This document shows, one piece after another, positions 56,914 to 64,000 of a stretch of 64,000 nt of DNA (position 1 is its first letter; every line of letters starts with the position of its first letter). This stretch comes from Acetivibrio clariflavus DSM 19732 (lineage in GTDB: Bacteria; Bacillota; Clostridia; Acetivibrionales; Acetivibrionaceae). The position numbers and the translations under genes are program-made. Where the stretch lies: the NCBI RefSeq assembly GCF_000237085.1, contig NC_016627.1, positions 2,914,118-2,978,117 of the forward strand, in the 5' to 3' direction. Below the pieces are notes generated by a model. That model saw nothing but the letters and a program-made list of their open reading frames with translations. It was not told where the DNA came from and searched no databases.

Positions 56914-57171
56914 TTAGTCAGCTGTAATATTCATAGTCTTAGCTTTTACACCCTCAATGCCATTAAGTTCATCTTCCAAAGCTTTTATATCCGATTTATC
57001 TCCCACTAACTGAAGCAATACCAAACCTTCTTCTGAACAGACATCACCGGCATCATGAAGGCCCAGTCTCATTTTTATGGAACATCCGTGCTTGGTTAAA
57101 ACTTCCTGAACCGTTGGAGCCTTTTTTGAACGATGATTAATAAGTACTGCCATAATGTTGTATTCACGCAT
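56914..57171 (-). CDS. Small ACT-like protein, possible hydrogenase-system regulator family
   Basis: About 85 residues: MREYNIMAVLINHRSKKAPT, VQEVLTKHGCSIKMRLGLHD, then EEGLVLLQLVGDKSDIKALE and GIEGVKAKTMNI. The pattern is a beta-alpha-beta-beta-alpha-beta ACT-like fold and resembles the iron-only hydrogenase system regulator (TM1266) group; the match is from memory. I start at ATG 57171, with aaggagga 9 bases upstream; the longer frame covers that ribosome site. No hydrogenase gene is nearby. Confidence 0.7.
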   Translation of the reverse strand: MREYNIMAVLINHRSKKAPTVQEVLTKHGCSIKMRLGLHDAGDVCSEEGLVLLQLVGDKSDIKALEDELNGIEGVKAKTMNITAD

Positions 57172-57338
57172 ATACCATCTTCCTCCTTCTATATTATTCA
57201 ATAATATATATAACCATGTCACTATTATTCTAAATCAAAAATATAAATTTTACTATTAGTTCAGAAACAAAAATCAATTTTGTTCATATAATAATGTAGA
57301 TACTGTATAACTTACATTTTATTATGCGGTAAAATATT

Positions 57339-57360
57339 ATGACACATTGTAAACTGTCAT
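57339..57360. promoter_or_regulatory. Operator-like dyad upstream of asnB
   Basis: ATGACA (57339-57344) and TGTCAT (57355-57360) with a 10-base centre, 100 bases before the asnB start. Function unknown. Confidence 0.35.
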
Positions 57361-57405
57361 ATATTTTAAGTCTTTCGCAGAAAATGTGTTAATTATTGAC
57401 TCGGC

Positions 57406-57440
57406 AAAGGTGCCCATTATTTTCGGGCACTTTTAATTTT
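57406..57440 (+). terminator. Leader terminator (attenuator) in front of asnB
   Basis: aaaggtgccc (57406-57415) pairs with gggcactttt (57425-57434) as 10 bp including one G-U pair, followed by aattttt. It ends about 10 bases before the asnB ribosome site, so it is either an attenuator of asnB or the end of a short upstream transcript. No T-box GGTGG/ACCGCG element was recognised. Confidence 0.7.
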
Positions 57441-57459
57441 TAAATTGGAGATGATGAAC

Positions 57460-59304
57460 ATGTGTGGAATAGCAGGATGGATAAACCTTAAAGAAGACTT
57501 ACATATGAAAAAAGACATTATGAACGAAATGATAGATACCTTGGTAAATCGCGGTCCCGATGCCTCCGGAACCTGGTGCTCCAATCATGTGCTTTTGGGT
57601 CACAGGCGTCTTATAGTGGTAGACCCTGCAGGCGGAAGCCAGCCCATGGCACGCAAATACGGTGAAAACGAATATGTAATAACTTATAATGGCGAACTTT
57701 ACAACACACAGGATTTAAGAAAAGAACTGGAAGCTAAAGGACATGTTTTCAATAGCCATTCCGATACAGAAGTGCTCCTTGTATCATATATCGAATGGGG
57801 ACCCGAATGCGTCGAACATCTAAACGGCATTTATGCTTTCGGAGTATGGAGCGAAAAAGATCAAAGCCTTTTTATTGCCCGGGACCGGTTTGGTGTTAAG
57901 CCATTATTCTACACCCTGACAGGCGACTCTTTCCTATTTGCCTCTGAAATAAAAGCATTGCTGGCAAATCCGCTGGTAAAACGTGAAGTCGGTCCGGATG
58001 GACTTGCCGAGATATTTGCCCTTGGTCCTGCAAGAACACCGGGACATGGAGTATTCAAAAACATCAGCGAAGTAAAACCTGCCCATTTCATTATATATGA
58101 TCAAAATGGCCTGAGAGAAAAAAGGTATTGGAAACTGGAAAGCAAGCCCCATACCGATAGTGTTGATCAGACTGTTGAAAAAGTTCGCAATTTGGTTCTT
58201 GATGCCATCAATCGCCAGCTTGTAGCCGACGTGCCTGTATGCACGTTTCTTTCCGGAGGATTGGACTCCAGCATAATTTCCGCTGTAACCGCCAAAGCCT
58301 TTATGGCTGATGGAAATAAACAGCTTCATACTTTTTCCGTCGACTATATAGACAATGATATATACTTTAAACCCAGCCTATTTCAACCCAATCCCGACGC
58401 TCCATGGGTAAAAAGGCTATCCGAAGAAATCAAATCCTGTCATCATTATATTAAACTGGATACTCCGCAAATCGTCAGTGCTCTAACCGACGCAGTCAAA
58501 GCCAAAGACCTTCCGGGGATGTCCGATATAGACTCTTCCCTGCTGCTGTTTTGCAAAGAAGTTAAAAAAGAAGCAGTTGTGGCTCTGTCCGGTGAATGTG
58601 CCGATGAAATTTTCGGCGGATACCCATGGTTCTATAATGATGAAATGTTAAATGCCGATACCTTCCCCTGGGCAAGGTCGGTAAAGGAAAGATCAAGTAT
58701 ATTGTCTCCGGATATAGCGCAAGAAATAAACTGCGAAAATTATGTGAAACACAGGTACCTCGACACATTGGCAGATGTTCCGCAGCTTTCTGGCGAAACA
58801 GAATCGGAAAAACGCAGACGAGAAATAATGTACTTGAATATTGTGTGGTTCATGGCAACTCTTTTGGACCGTAAAGACAGAATGTCTATGGCAACAGGTT
58901 TGGAAGTGCGTGTTCCCTTCTGCGACCATAGAATTGTTGAATATCTTTGGAATATACCATGGGAAATCAAATATTTGGATCAACGGGAAAAAGGATTATT
59001 GCGCCGTGCTTTTAAGGGAATACTACCGAATGATGTGCTTTACCGCAAAAAAAGTCCCTATCCCAAAACTCATAATCCTGCTTACTTAAAAGCTGTAAAG
59101 GAATGGCTGCAAAACATACTTAATGATCCTTCTTCACCTTTGCTTGGAATTATTAACCGAAAACGAGTTCAAGAGATTCTTGACACTGACGGAACCGCCT
59201 TCGGTGTACCGTGGTTTGGACAGTTGATGACTGGCCCTCAGTTATTTGCTTATTTAATACAGGTAGATATTTGGTTAAGAGAATACAAAGTTGCCCTTGT
59301 ATAA
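57460..59304 (+). CDS. asnB: Asparagine synthase (glutamine-hydrolysing)
   Basis: About 614 residues. Makes asparagine from aspartate, ATP and glutamine. N-terminal Ntn glutaminase domain starts MCGIAGWINL with Cys2 as nucleophile, then HRRLIVVDPAGGSQPM, NGELYN and SHSDTEVLL. The synthetase domain has FLSGGLDSSIIS (ATP pyrophosphatase loop), SGECADEIFGGYPWF and RKDRMSMATGLEVRVPFCDH. The ATG at 57460 is chosen because the protein must begin Met-Cys and GGAG lies 9 bases upstream. A large hairpin follows the gene. Confidence 0.97.
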   Translation: MCGIAGWINLKEDLHMKKDIMNEMIDTLVNRGPDASGTWCSNHVLLGHRRLIVVDPAGGSQPMARKYGENEYVITYNGELYNTQDLRKELEAKGHVFNSHSDTEVLLVSYIEWGPECVEHLNGIYAFGVWSEKDQSLFIARDRFGVKPLFYTLTGDSFLFASEIKALLANPLVKREVGPDGLAEIFALGPARTPGHGVFKNISEVKPAHFIIYDQNGLREKRYWKLESKPHTDSVDQTVEKVRNLVLDAINRQLVADVPVCTFLSGGLDSSIISAVTAKAFMADGNKQLHTFSVDYIDNDIYFKPSLFQPNPDAPWVKRLSEEIKSCHHYIKLDTPQIVSALTDAVKAKDLPGMSDIDSSLLLFCKEVKKEAVVALSGECADEIFGGYPWFYNDEMLNADTFPWARSVKERSSILSPDIAQEINCENYVKHRYLDTLADVPQLSGETESEKRRREIMYLNIVWFMATLLDRKDRMSMATGLEVRVPFCDHRIVEYLWNIPWEIKYLDQREKGLLRRAFKGILPNDVLYRKKSPYPKTHNPAYLKAVKEWLQNILNDPSSPLLGIINRKRVQEILDTDGTAFGVPWFGQLMTGPQLFAYLIQVDIWLREYKVALV

Positions 59305-59577
59305 GTTAACACCTGGAAACTATTAGCCATAACACTAATGTTATTATTTCCATATCCATTAATAAAAGTACATGATTTCGTGAAAGCGAATTATAAAATC
59401 TGTTTTTCACGATACATGTACTTTTTATTGTTCATCACCACTTTATATCTCATTCAATTTATGAAGATTATGAAATTCTCAGTATAAAATAATCAACCGG
59501 GATATTAAGAATACAAATTTACATGGTAAGTTGTAAAATTAATTGCCCAAACATGATAAAAAAGAAGTGACTCAAAT
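59305..59577. other. Intergenic stretch with asnB terminator hairpin
   Basis: A long imperfect hairpin: aataaaagtacatg (59361-59374) pairs with the complementary segment ending at 59428, extended inward by ttcgtgaaa/tttttcacga, with ctttttatt on the 3' side. The rest is AT-rich flank of the IS30 element with no gene. Confidence 0.65.
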
Positions 59578-60707
59578 CAGAACCTCTGATAATGTTTTAA
59601 GTGACAAAACCAAAACATATTGGAGGGTCCGAAATGAGTCACCTTAATAATACCACTAAACGAAGAAGTTTTAAACACCTGGATGTGAGGGAACGGTATC
59701 AAATTGAAATATTATTGAAAGAAGGTAAGAAACCAAAGGAAATAGCCAAAGTAATGGGAAGGGACAGACGGACTATAGAACGGGAAATAGCTCGTGGCAG
59801 CGTGAGGTTGCTAAACAGCGATCTGACCTATTCAGTGAAGTACTGTGCAGACGTAGGACAACGAAGATATGAAGAGGCGTCATCAAATAAAGGAGCGGGT
59901 TTAAAGATCGGGCATGACCATGAACTAGCCAATTACATAGAGAAGAGGATAAAAGAGGACAAATATTCGCCGGACGCGGTGATAGGAGAGATAAAAGCCA
60001 AAGGGTTAAGGTTCAGAGCCATGATCTGCACAAAGACGCTATACAACTACATAGACAAAGGGATATTTGCTAATATAAGCAACAAAGACCTTCCGGTAAA
60101 GCGGAACAAGAAGAAGAGGAAATACCGAAGAGTAAGGATAGCATTAAAGAATTTGAGGGGGACAAGCATAGAAGAAAGGCCGGCACATATAGAAGAAAGA
60201 GGAGAATATGGGCATTGGGAGATGGATTGTATAGTTGGCAAAGGCGGAGAAAAGGGAGCAGCATTGTTGGTACTGACGGAACGGAGTACGAGGCAGGAGA
60301 TAATACGTAAGATGCCGGATAAAAGCCAGGCATCGGTAAAGAAAGAGATAGACAAACTGGAAAGGAAGTATGGGAAGAAGTTTACCAAACTGTTTAAAAC
60401 GGTCACAGTAGATAATGGAACAGAGTTTCTGGACAGCAAAGGGCTTGAGGCATCAGTGCTTGTTCCTGGTAAGATGAGGTTAAAGATATATTATGCACAT
60501 CCATACAGTTCATGGGAACGAGGGTCGAATGAAAACGCTAATAAGCTGATTCGACGATTTATTCCTAAAGGGACGGATATAGGGAAACTAACGGAGAAAG
60601 AGATAAAAAGGATTGAGCACTGGATGAACAATTACCCAAGGAGAATATTTGGTTATCGAACTGCGAATGAAATGGCAAAGATTGTGGTCGCTTAAAACAG
60701 GGTTCTG
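59578..60707 (+). mobile_element. IS30-family insertion sequence
   Basis: One transposase gene between imperfect inverted repeats. Left: cagaacc (59578-59584) and ttttaagtgac (59595-59605). Right, complementary: gtcgcttaaaa (60687-60697) and ggttctg (60701-60707). Outer boundaries may extend to the aattgcc/ggcaatt pair (about 59540 and 60721). Target duplication not readable with confidence. Confidence 0.8.
59634..60695 (+). CDS. IS30-family transposase
   Basis: About 353 residues. N-terminal helix-turn-helix for end recognition (RYQIEILLKEGKKPKEIAKV and GRDRRTIEREIARG), then the DDE catalytic core: D in HWEMDCIVGK, D in TVDNGTEFLD, E in SSWERGSNENANKLIRRF. Full length without frameshift. 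I start at the ATG 59634, preceded by TTGGAGGG; a GTG frame start 11 codons earlier lies in the inverted repeat. The stop codon lies in the right inverted repeat. Codon use and base composition look somewhat richer in G than the neighbours, in keeping with recent arrival. Confidence 0.95.
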   Translation: MSHLNNTTKRRSFKHLDVRERYQIEILLKEGKKPKEIAKVMGRDRRTIEREIARGSVRLLNSDLTYSVKYCADVGQRRYEEASSNKGAGLKIGHDHELANYIEKRIKEDKYSPDAVIGEIKAKGLRFRAMICTKTLYNYIDKGIFANISNKDLPVKRNKKKRKYRRVRIALKNLRGTSIEERPAHIEERGEYGHWEMDCIVGKGGEKGAALLVLTERSTRQEIIRKMPDKSQASVKKEIDKLERKYGKKFTKLFKTVTVDNGTEFLDSKGLEASVLVPGKMRLKIYYAHPYSSWERGSNENANKLIRRFIPKGTDIGKLTEKEIKRIEHWMNNYPRRIFGYRTANEMAKIVVA

Positions 60708-60744
60708 TAAGATTTTGTAAGGCAATTAAACTTGCAATTTAAAC

Positions 60745-61359
60745 GTGGAAGGTGACGGAACTATTGACGCTGACGGCAATGCTCTCAATTATGCATTGGA
60801 CATGGCAGCCCAAATAAAAAACAGCGGAATTAAGGCTGTCTTTATAAACAACTCACCAAAAGATATAACAGCAAATATTGAAAAACTTGCTGTTGCTTCC
60901 GGTGCACCCTCTGTTGACGGAGATAAGCATTATTACAATTCAGCATCAATGCTTGACTTCTCACCTGTATATAAGTATGTAATACTGGATCCTCCAAAAA
61001 ATGCTGTTGTAAAAAATGCCACATATTCCGAAATCTTTCCTGAAGGAATTCAAATAGTTGAAAATCCTGCCGGATCTCGTATTGATCAGGTTGAGGGTAC
61101 CACAAGACAAAAGCTGACTATAGAAAACCTCGATATAAAGTTAACCTATGACGGTACAAAATATATTATAGAACCCTTTACCATTGAAATTAAATTTAGA
61201 CCCAAAAAAATAGGTAATATTACTTTCCGAGGCAGTGACTCGAAGATTACATACAGTATTGAATATGTCGATGCAAACGGAAATATACAAACTGCAGAGT
61301 TTGAGAAACATTTCAGCGACTTTACCCTTAACGTTTATATGAATATTGACATTTCATAG
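60745..61359 (+). pseudogene. 5'-truncated gene fragment, end of a vWA-like surface protein
   Basis: About 204 codons starting right after the IS30 element. The first part (ALNYALDMAAQIKNSGIKAV, IEKLAVASGAPSVDG and KHYYNSASMLDF) looks like the last helices and strands of a von Willebrand A domain; the rest is beta-rich (GIQIVENPAGSRIDQV, KIGNITFRGSDSKITY and FTLNVYMNIDIS). There is no signal peptide or vWA metal motif, and no ribosome site before the GTG at 60745; an in-frame stop sits 18 bases before it. I infer that the IS30 insertion or an associated deletion removed the 5' half. Confidence 0.65.
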
Positions 61360-61465
61360 TACTTTGCAATTGCGTTCTATTTTCATAATTTTAATGCAAA
61401 TTGAAAAAATTTTATGATATATACCGAAACTCTCATGTTATAAATGTGTTTATGTATAATAAACG

Positions 61466-61517
61466 AAAATTCTCCTTCTTGGCAAAAAAACTACAAAACG
61501 CCAAGAAGGAGAATTTT
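61466..61517. terminator. Perfect 18-bp hairpin sharing both arms with the IS256 leader
   Basis: aaaattctccttcttggc (61466-61483) pairs exactly with gccaagaaggagaatttt (61500-61517). It would serve as a terminator after the truncated gene. Its left arm matches IS256 leader 1328-1343 over 16 bases, and its right arm matches 1362-1379 at 16 of 18 positions. Confidence 0.8.
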
Positions 61518-61570
61518 GTATCCAAACTATGGACAAAAAGGCTTATACAACACTCATAACCATGCATGGT

Positions 61571-61639
61571 AAAACGGGTATTGTATTTGATACAAAAATG
61601 GGTATTGTATAGAAGTCAAAAATGGTATATTATATAATT
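61571..61639. repeat. Three imperfect 22-24 bp direct repeats
   Basis: Units at 61571-61593, 61594-61617 and 61618-61639 share the pattern aaaaa-t/c-gggtattgtat (third copy: aaaaatggtatattatat). They lie about 250 bases upstream of the CBM6 protein gene and may be binding sites for a regulator; this is inference. Confidence 0.5.
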
Positions 61640-61881
61640 ATAGTGGAAATATTATTCAATATTTTAGTCTCCTGTTGTAACTATCTTGTTTTTTTCTTAT
61701 CTTAAAATTATTTAATTATTCCGCTATTGATAAATTTCTACTTATACTATCTTAATAACTAATTTTATATGTGTAAAGACTTTCACTTATTCTACACAGC
61801 ACGGTAAACATAATGGACTTGTTACTTAGCTGCAAACTATACACCAGACAATAAACAAATAAACAAAGTGGGAGGTATATT
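61640..61881. other. Gene-free leader of the CBM6 protein gene
   Basis: AT-rich region upstream of the gene start, with no standard promoter that I could pick with confidence. The gene may depend on an alternative sigma factor. Confidence 0.4.
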
Positions 61882-64000
61882 ATGTTATCCAATGTACTAA
61901 ACAAAGGAGTTAGCTATGTTGTTACATTTGTTTTTCTTTTGGCAATAATGTTGTTGACAAGCTTTACTCCAATAAATGTATATGCCGCTAACAGTGCTTT
62001 TTCGATTATCCAGGCGGAAAACTACAGTATTCTTAATGGTCCCGACATTAAAAAAATAGATATTGAATCTGGCGGTTCCGCTTTAGGATACATCAGCACA
62101 GGAGACTATGCCGCATATAACAATATTGACTTTGGCTCCAACGGTGCTGCTTTCTTCAAAGCAAGAATTTCTACTCAGTTTAGCGACATCACCATTCAAA
62201 TCAGATCCGGAAGCTCTTCCGGCTATCTTTTGGGTACTTTATCGGTACCGTCTACCGGTGGTTTTGAGAACTATAATGAAGTAACCTGTAGCATAAACAA
62301 CATTACAGGTATTCATAATATTTATTTGGTTTTTAGCGGACCAATAAATATTGACTGGTTTACATTTATTGCGGCATCATATCCCAGTCAAACACCTACA
62401 ATAACTCCTACAGCCACTGCAACCGGTTCCAGTCAAACATACAATTTTTCCAGAATTGAAGCTGAAAACTATAGCAATCTTATAGGTGAAGAAATAAAAA
62501 AAATAAAAATCCCCGACGGTTATGGTATAGGGTATATTAATGCTGGAGACTATGCCGTATATAACAATGTGAATTTCGGATCTAATCCTTCCCTGTTCAG
62601 GATCAGACTGGCTTCAGCATCATCTACAAATATTGAGATAAGAGTCGGAAGTGAAAACGGCACTCTTATAGGTAATTTAACAGTGCCCTCAACAGGAAGC
62701 TGGGATACTTTTGCAGAAATCAGCTGCAGTATAAGCAATACAATAAAAGGAACTAGAAACCTGTATCTCGTATTCAGAGGACCTGTTAACATTGACTGGT
62801 TTGCCATTATCCAAGCTCAAAGTACACCTACGCCAACACCTGTTCCGACAAGTCCTCCTGTTTATACAAAAAGAAGTGCTTTTGTTGAAATACAGGCAGA
62901 AAGTTACGATTATACCAATGCAAGTTATATTCAATCTTTCGGTATTTCCGGCGGAGGTACCGCTATCGGTTATCTTTTAAGCGATGACTACATAGCATTC
63001 AACAATGTTGATTTCGGTACAGGGGCAAATTTTTTCAAAGCAAGGGCAGCTGCTGAGAATAGTACCAGCATGGAAATCAGGTCCGATAGTGCCACCGGTC
63101 CCCTTTTGGCCACTGTAAACATCCCATCAACCGGTGACTGGAATACATATCAGGAAATAACTTGTAATATTCCTTCAAATATTACAGGTACAAAATCGCT
63201 GTATATTGTATTTAAAGGTCCAATAAACCTTGACTGGTTTGTATTTTCACCTGCTTCGAATGAAAATTCAATAGATGCGTATTCAAGGATAGAAGCCGAA
63301 AATTATAACGGTGTCAGTAGTTCAAATATCCAAAAAGTAGGCAATATAATTTGCTACATACAAAGCGGTAACTATGTAGTATACAACAATGTTAATTTTA
63401 ATAGCGGAGCAAAATCTTTCAAAGCATACGTTGCGAATGCATCCGGCTCGACTACCAATATTGAAATAAGAGTTGGAAGTTCAACAGGTACTCTTTTAGG
63501 TACTCTGTCAGTACCTTCCACGTCCAGTTGGGATGAATTTCAAGAATTGTTGTGCAATATAAATACTATTTCGGGAAAAAATAATATATATCTGGTGTTC
63601 ACAGGCCCTGTCAATGTTGACTGGTTTGCATTTTCCACATCAGCAGTTACTCCGACAGCTACACCTACACCAACAGTTACACCTACGCCTTCTCCTACTC
63701 CAACAGCAACACCAACACCAACAGCAACTCCAACAGCAACTCCAACAGCAACAGCAACATCTATTTTTACTGCTACGCCTGTTCCAACACCAACGCCTAC
63801 TCCAACAGCGGTCATACCTACATCTACACTCACAATTGATGCGAGCAATATAAAATTGACAAAAACTGCACCGTCAAAAGCAGAAATAGGCTCAATACAG
63901 ATGATTACTTCCAGACAAGACGGTGAATTGACTCTGAATGGTTTAGGTGCTTTTATAGGCGATAAAGAAGTAGTACTTCTGGTTGATAATGCTGTAACTT
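61882..64000 (+). CDS. Secreted multi-CBM6 protein (3' end outside window)
   Basis: The frame is open from the ATG at 61882 (GGGAGG upstream) to the window edge, at least 706 codons. Signal peptide with a hydrophobic core VVTFVFLLAIMLLTSF, cleavage likely after VYA (residue ~35). Four carbohydrate-binding modules of the CBM6 type follow, at about residues 41-164, 189-312, 333-456 and 468-590; each has [Q/E]AE[N/S]Y near the start, GYI..GDY.[A/V].YNN, and ends [G/K]P[I/V]N[I/L]DWF. A Thr/Pro linker (about 592-645) leads to a new domain that starts IKLTKTAPSKAEIGSIQ and reaches VVLLVDNAVT at the edge. It probably binds plant polysaccharides outside the cell; the catalytic or structural C-terminal part is unseen. 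Confidence 0.9.
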   Translation, partial: MLSNVLNKGVSYVVTFVFLLAIMLLTSFTPINVYAANSAFSIIQAENYSILNGPDIKKIDIESGGSALGYISTGDYAAYNNIDFGSNGAAFFKARISTQFSDITIQIRSGSSSGYLLGTLSVPSTGGFENYNEVTCSINNITGIHNIYLVFSGPINIDWFTFIAASYPSQTPTITPTATATGSSQTYNFSRIEAENYSNLIGEEIKKIKIPDGYGIGYINAGDYAVYNNVNFGSNPSLFRIRLASASSTNIEIRVGSENGTLIGNLTVPSTGSWDTFAEISCSISNTIKGTRNLYLVFRGPVNIDWFAIIQAQSTPTPTPVPTSPPVYTKRSAFVEIQAESYDYTNASYIQSFGISGGGTAIGYLLSDDYIAFNNVDFGTGANFFKARAAAENSTSMEIRSDSATGPLLATVNIPSTGDWNTYQEITCNIPSNITGTKSLYIVFKGPINLDWFVFSPASNENSIDAYSRIEAENYNGVSSSNIQKVGNIICYIQSGNYVVYNNVNFNSGAKSFKAYVANASGSTTNIEIRVGSSTGTLLGTLSVPSTSSWDEFQELLCNINTISGKNNIYLVFTGPVNVDWFAFSTSAVTPTATPTPTVTPTPSPTPTATPTPTATPTATPTATATSIFTATPVPTPTPTPTAVIPTSTLTIDASNIKLTKTAPSKAEIGSIQMITSRQDGELTLNGLGAFIGDKEVVLLVDNAVT

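Noticed and set aside
57240-57440. T-box riboswitch before asnB
   Set aside because: A terminator is present, but no GGTGG/ACCGCG T-box sequence or specifier stem could be read.
61571-61639. CRISPR-like repeat array
   Set aside because: Only three adjacent imperfect units with no spacers and no cas genes.
63540-63848. Minus-strand open frame rich in Val-Gly repeats
   Set aside because: It is the complement of the Thr/Pro linker codons (aca/cca repeats) of the CBM6 protein, not a gene.
63614-63853. Plus-strand Gln/Leu-repeat frame
   Set aside because: Out-of-frame reading of the same repetitive linker.

Overview
The window is low-GC DNA from a spore-forming Gram-positive bacterium of the Clostridia. 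It carries a germination protease (gpr), an alpha/beta-type small acid-soluble spore protein, CwlD- and PdaB-like spore-wall enzymes, a TPP-riboswitch thiamine operon, the classic Firmicutes run priA-def-fmt-rsmB-rlmN-prpC-prkC-rsgA-rpe-thiN, and at the right edge a secreted protein with four CBM6-like carbohydrate-binding modules and Thr/Pro linkers. The last item suggests a cellulolytic relative of Acetivibrio/Ruminiclostridium (inference). AGGAGG-type ribosome sites are common, and TTG and GTG starts are frequent; about a dozen starts were moved from the longest ORF to a better ribosome site.

Layout. 1-2.9 kb: 3' part of a BlaR1/M56-like membrane gene that ends at an IS256-family element. 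2.9-8.2 kb (minus): ligA, a degenerate M50-like membrane protein, cwlD and gpr. 8.3 kb (plus): rpsT, convergent with holA-comEC (minus). 12.2-14.7 kb: NlpC/P60 hydrolase, GNAT acetyltransferase, and on the plus strand the spore protein that is the natural substrate class of gpr. 15.4-20.4 kb (minus): TPP riboswitch and terminator followed by thiS-thiG-thiH-thiF-thiE-thiC. 20.6-24.3 kb: engB, an orphan SIR2-like protein, and three small plus-strand genes (a single-span membrane peptide, a 66-residue J-domain-like protein and a basic SH3-like protein), with hairpin-rich noncoding DNA between the last two. 24.3-31 kb (minus): SLH-domain surface protein, a yfhO/csbB-like lipid-linked glycosylation pair, a CmpB-like membrane protein, a TetR regulator and tRNA-Ala(GGC).

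31.2-36.1 kb: ylxP (minus), then on the plus strand a receiver-SpoIIE phosphatase whose phospho-acceptor Asp is replaced by Asn, and rqcH with an aminotransferase. 36.1-49.4 kb (minus): the translation/kinase cluster from priA down to thiN; thiN supplies the final TDP-forming step missing from the thi operon. 49.6-52.5 kb: Gx-transporter/NusG-II/ApbE cluster and a two-OB-fold SSB-like protein. 52.6-57.2 kb: a degenerate Mur-ligase-like protein, a PdaB-like deacetylase, a YbjQ protein, a MagIII-like DNA glycosylase and a small ACT-like protein. 57.4-64 kb (plus): asnB behind a leader terminator, an IS30-family element, a 5'-truncated gene that looks like the end of a vWA protein, and the start of the CBM6 protein, which runs off the window.

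Most distinctive observations: the IS256 transposase ribosome site is buried in a 14-bp RNA hairpin, and both arms of that hairpin recur at 61.47 kb as a perfect 18-bp hairpin with no transposase; key-residue losses in the M50-like protein (HKFGH), the receiver (D to N) and the Mur-like P-loop; an orphan SIR2-like protein with intact motifs; a minimal HPD-bearing J protein; and a hairpin-rich noncoding stretch at 23.3-23.9 kb. I did not find a CRISPR array, a phage, or a clear multi-gene defence or biosynthetic system.
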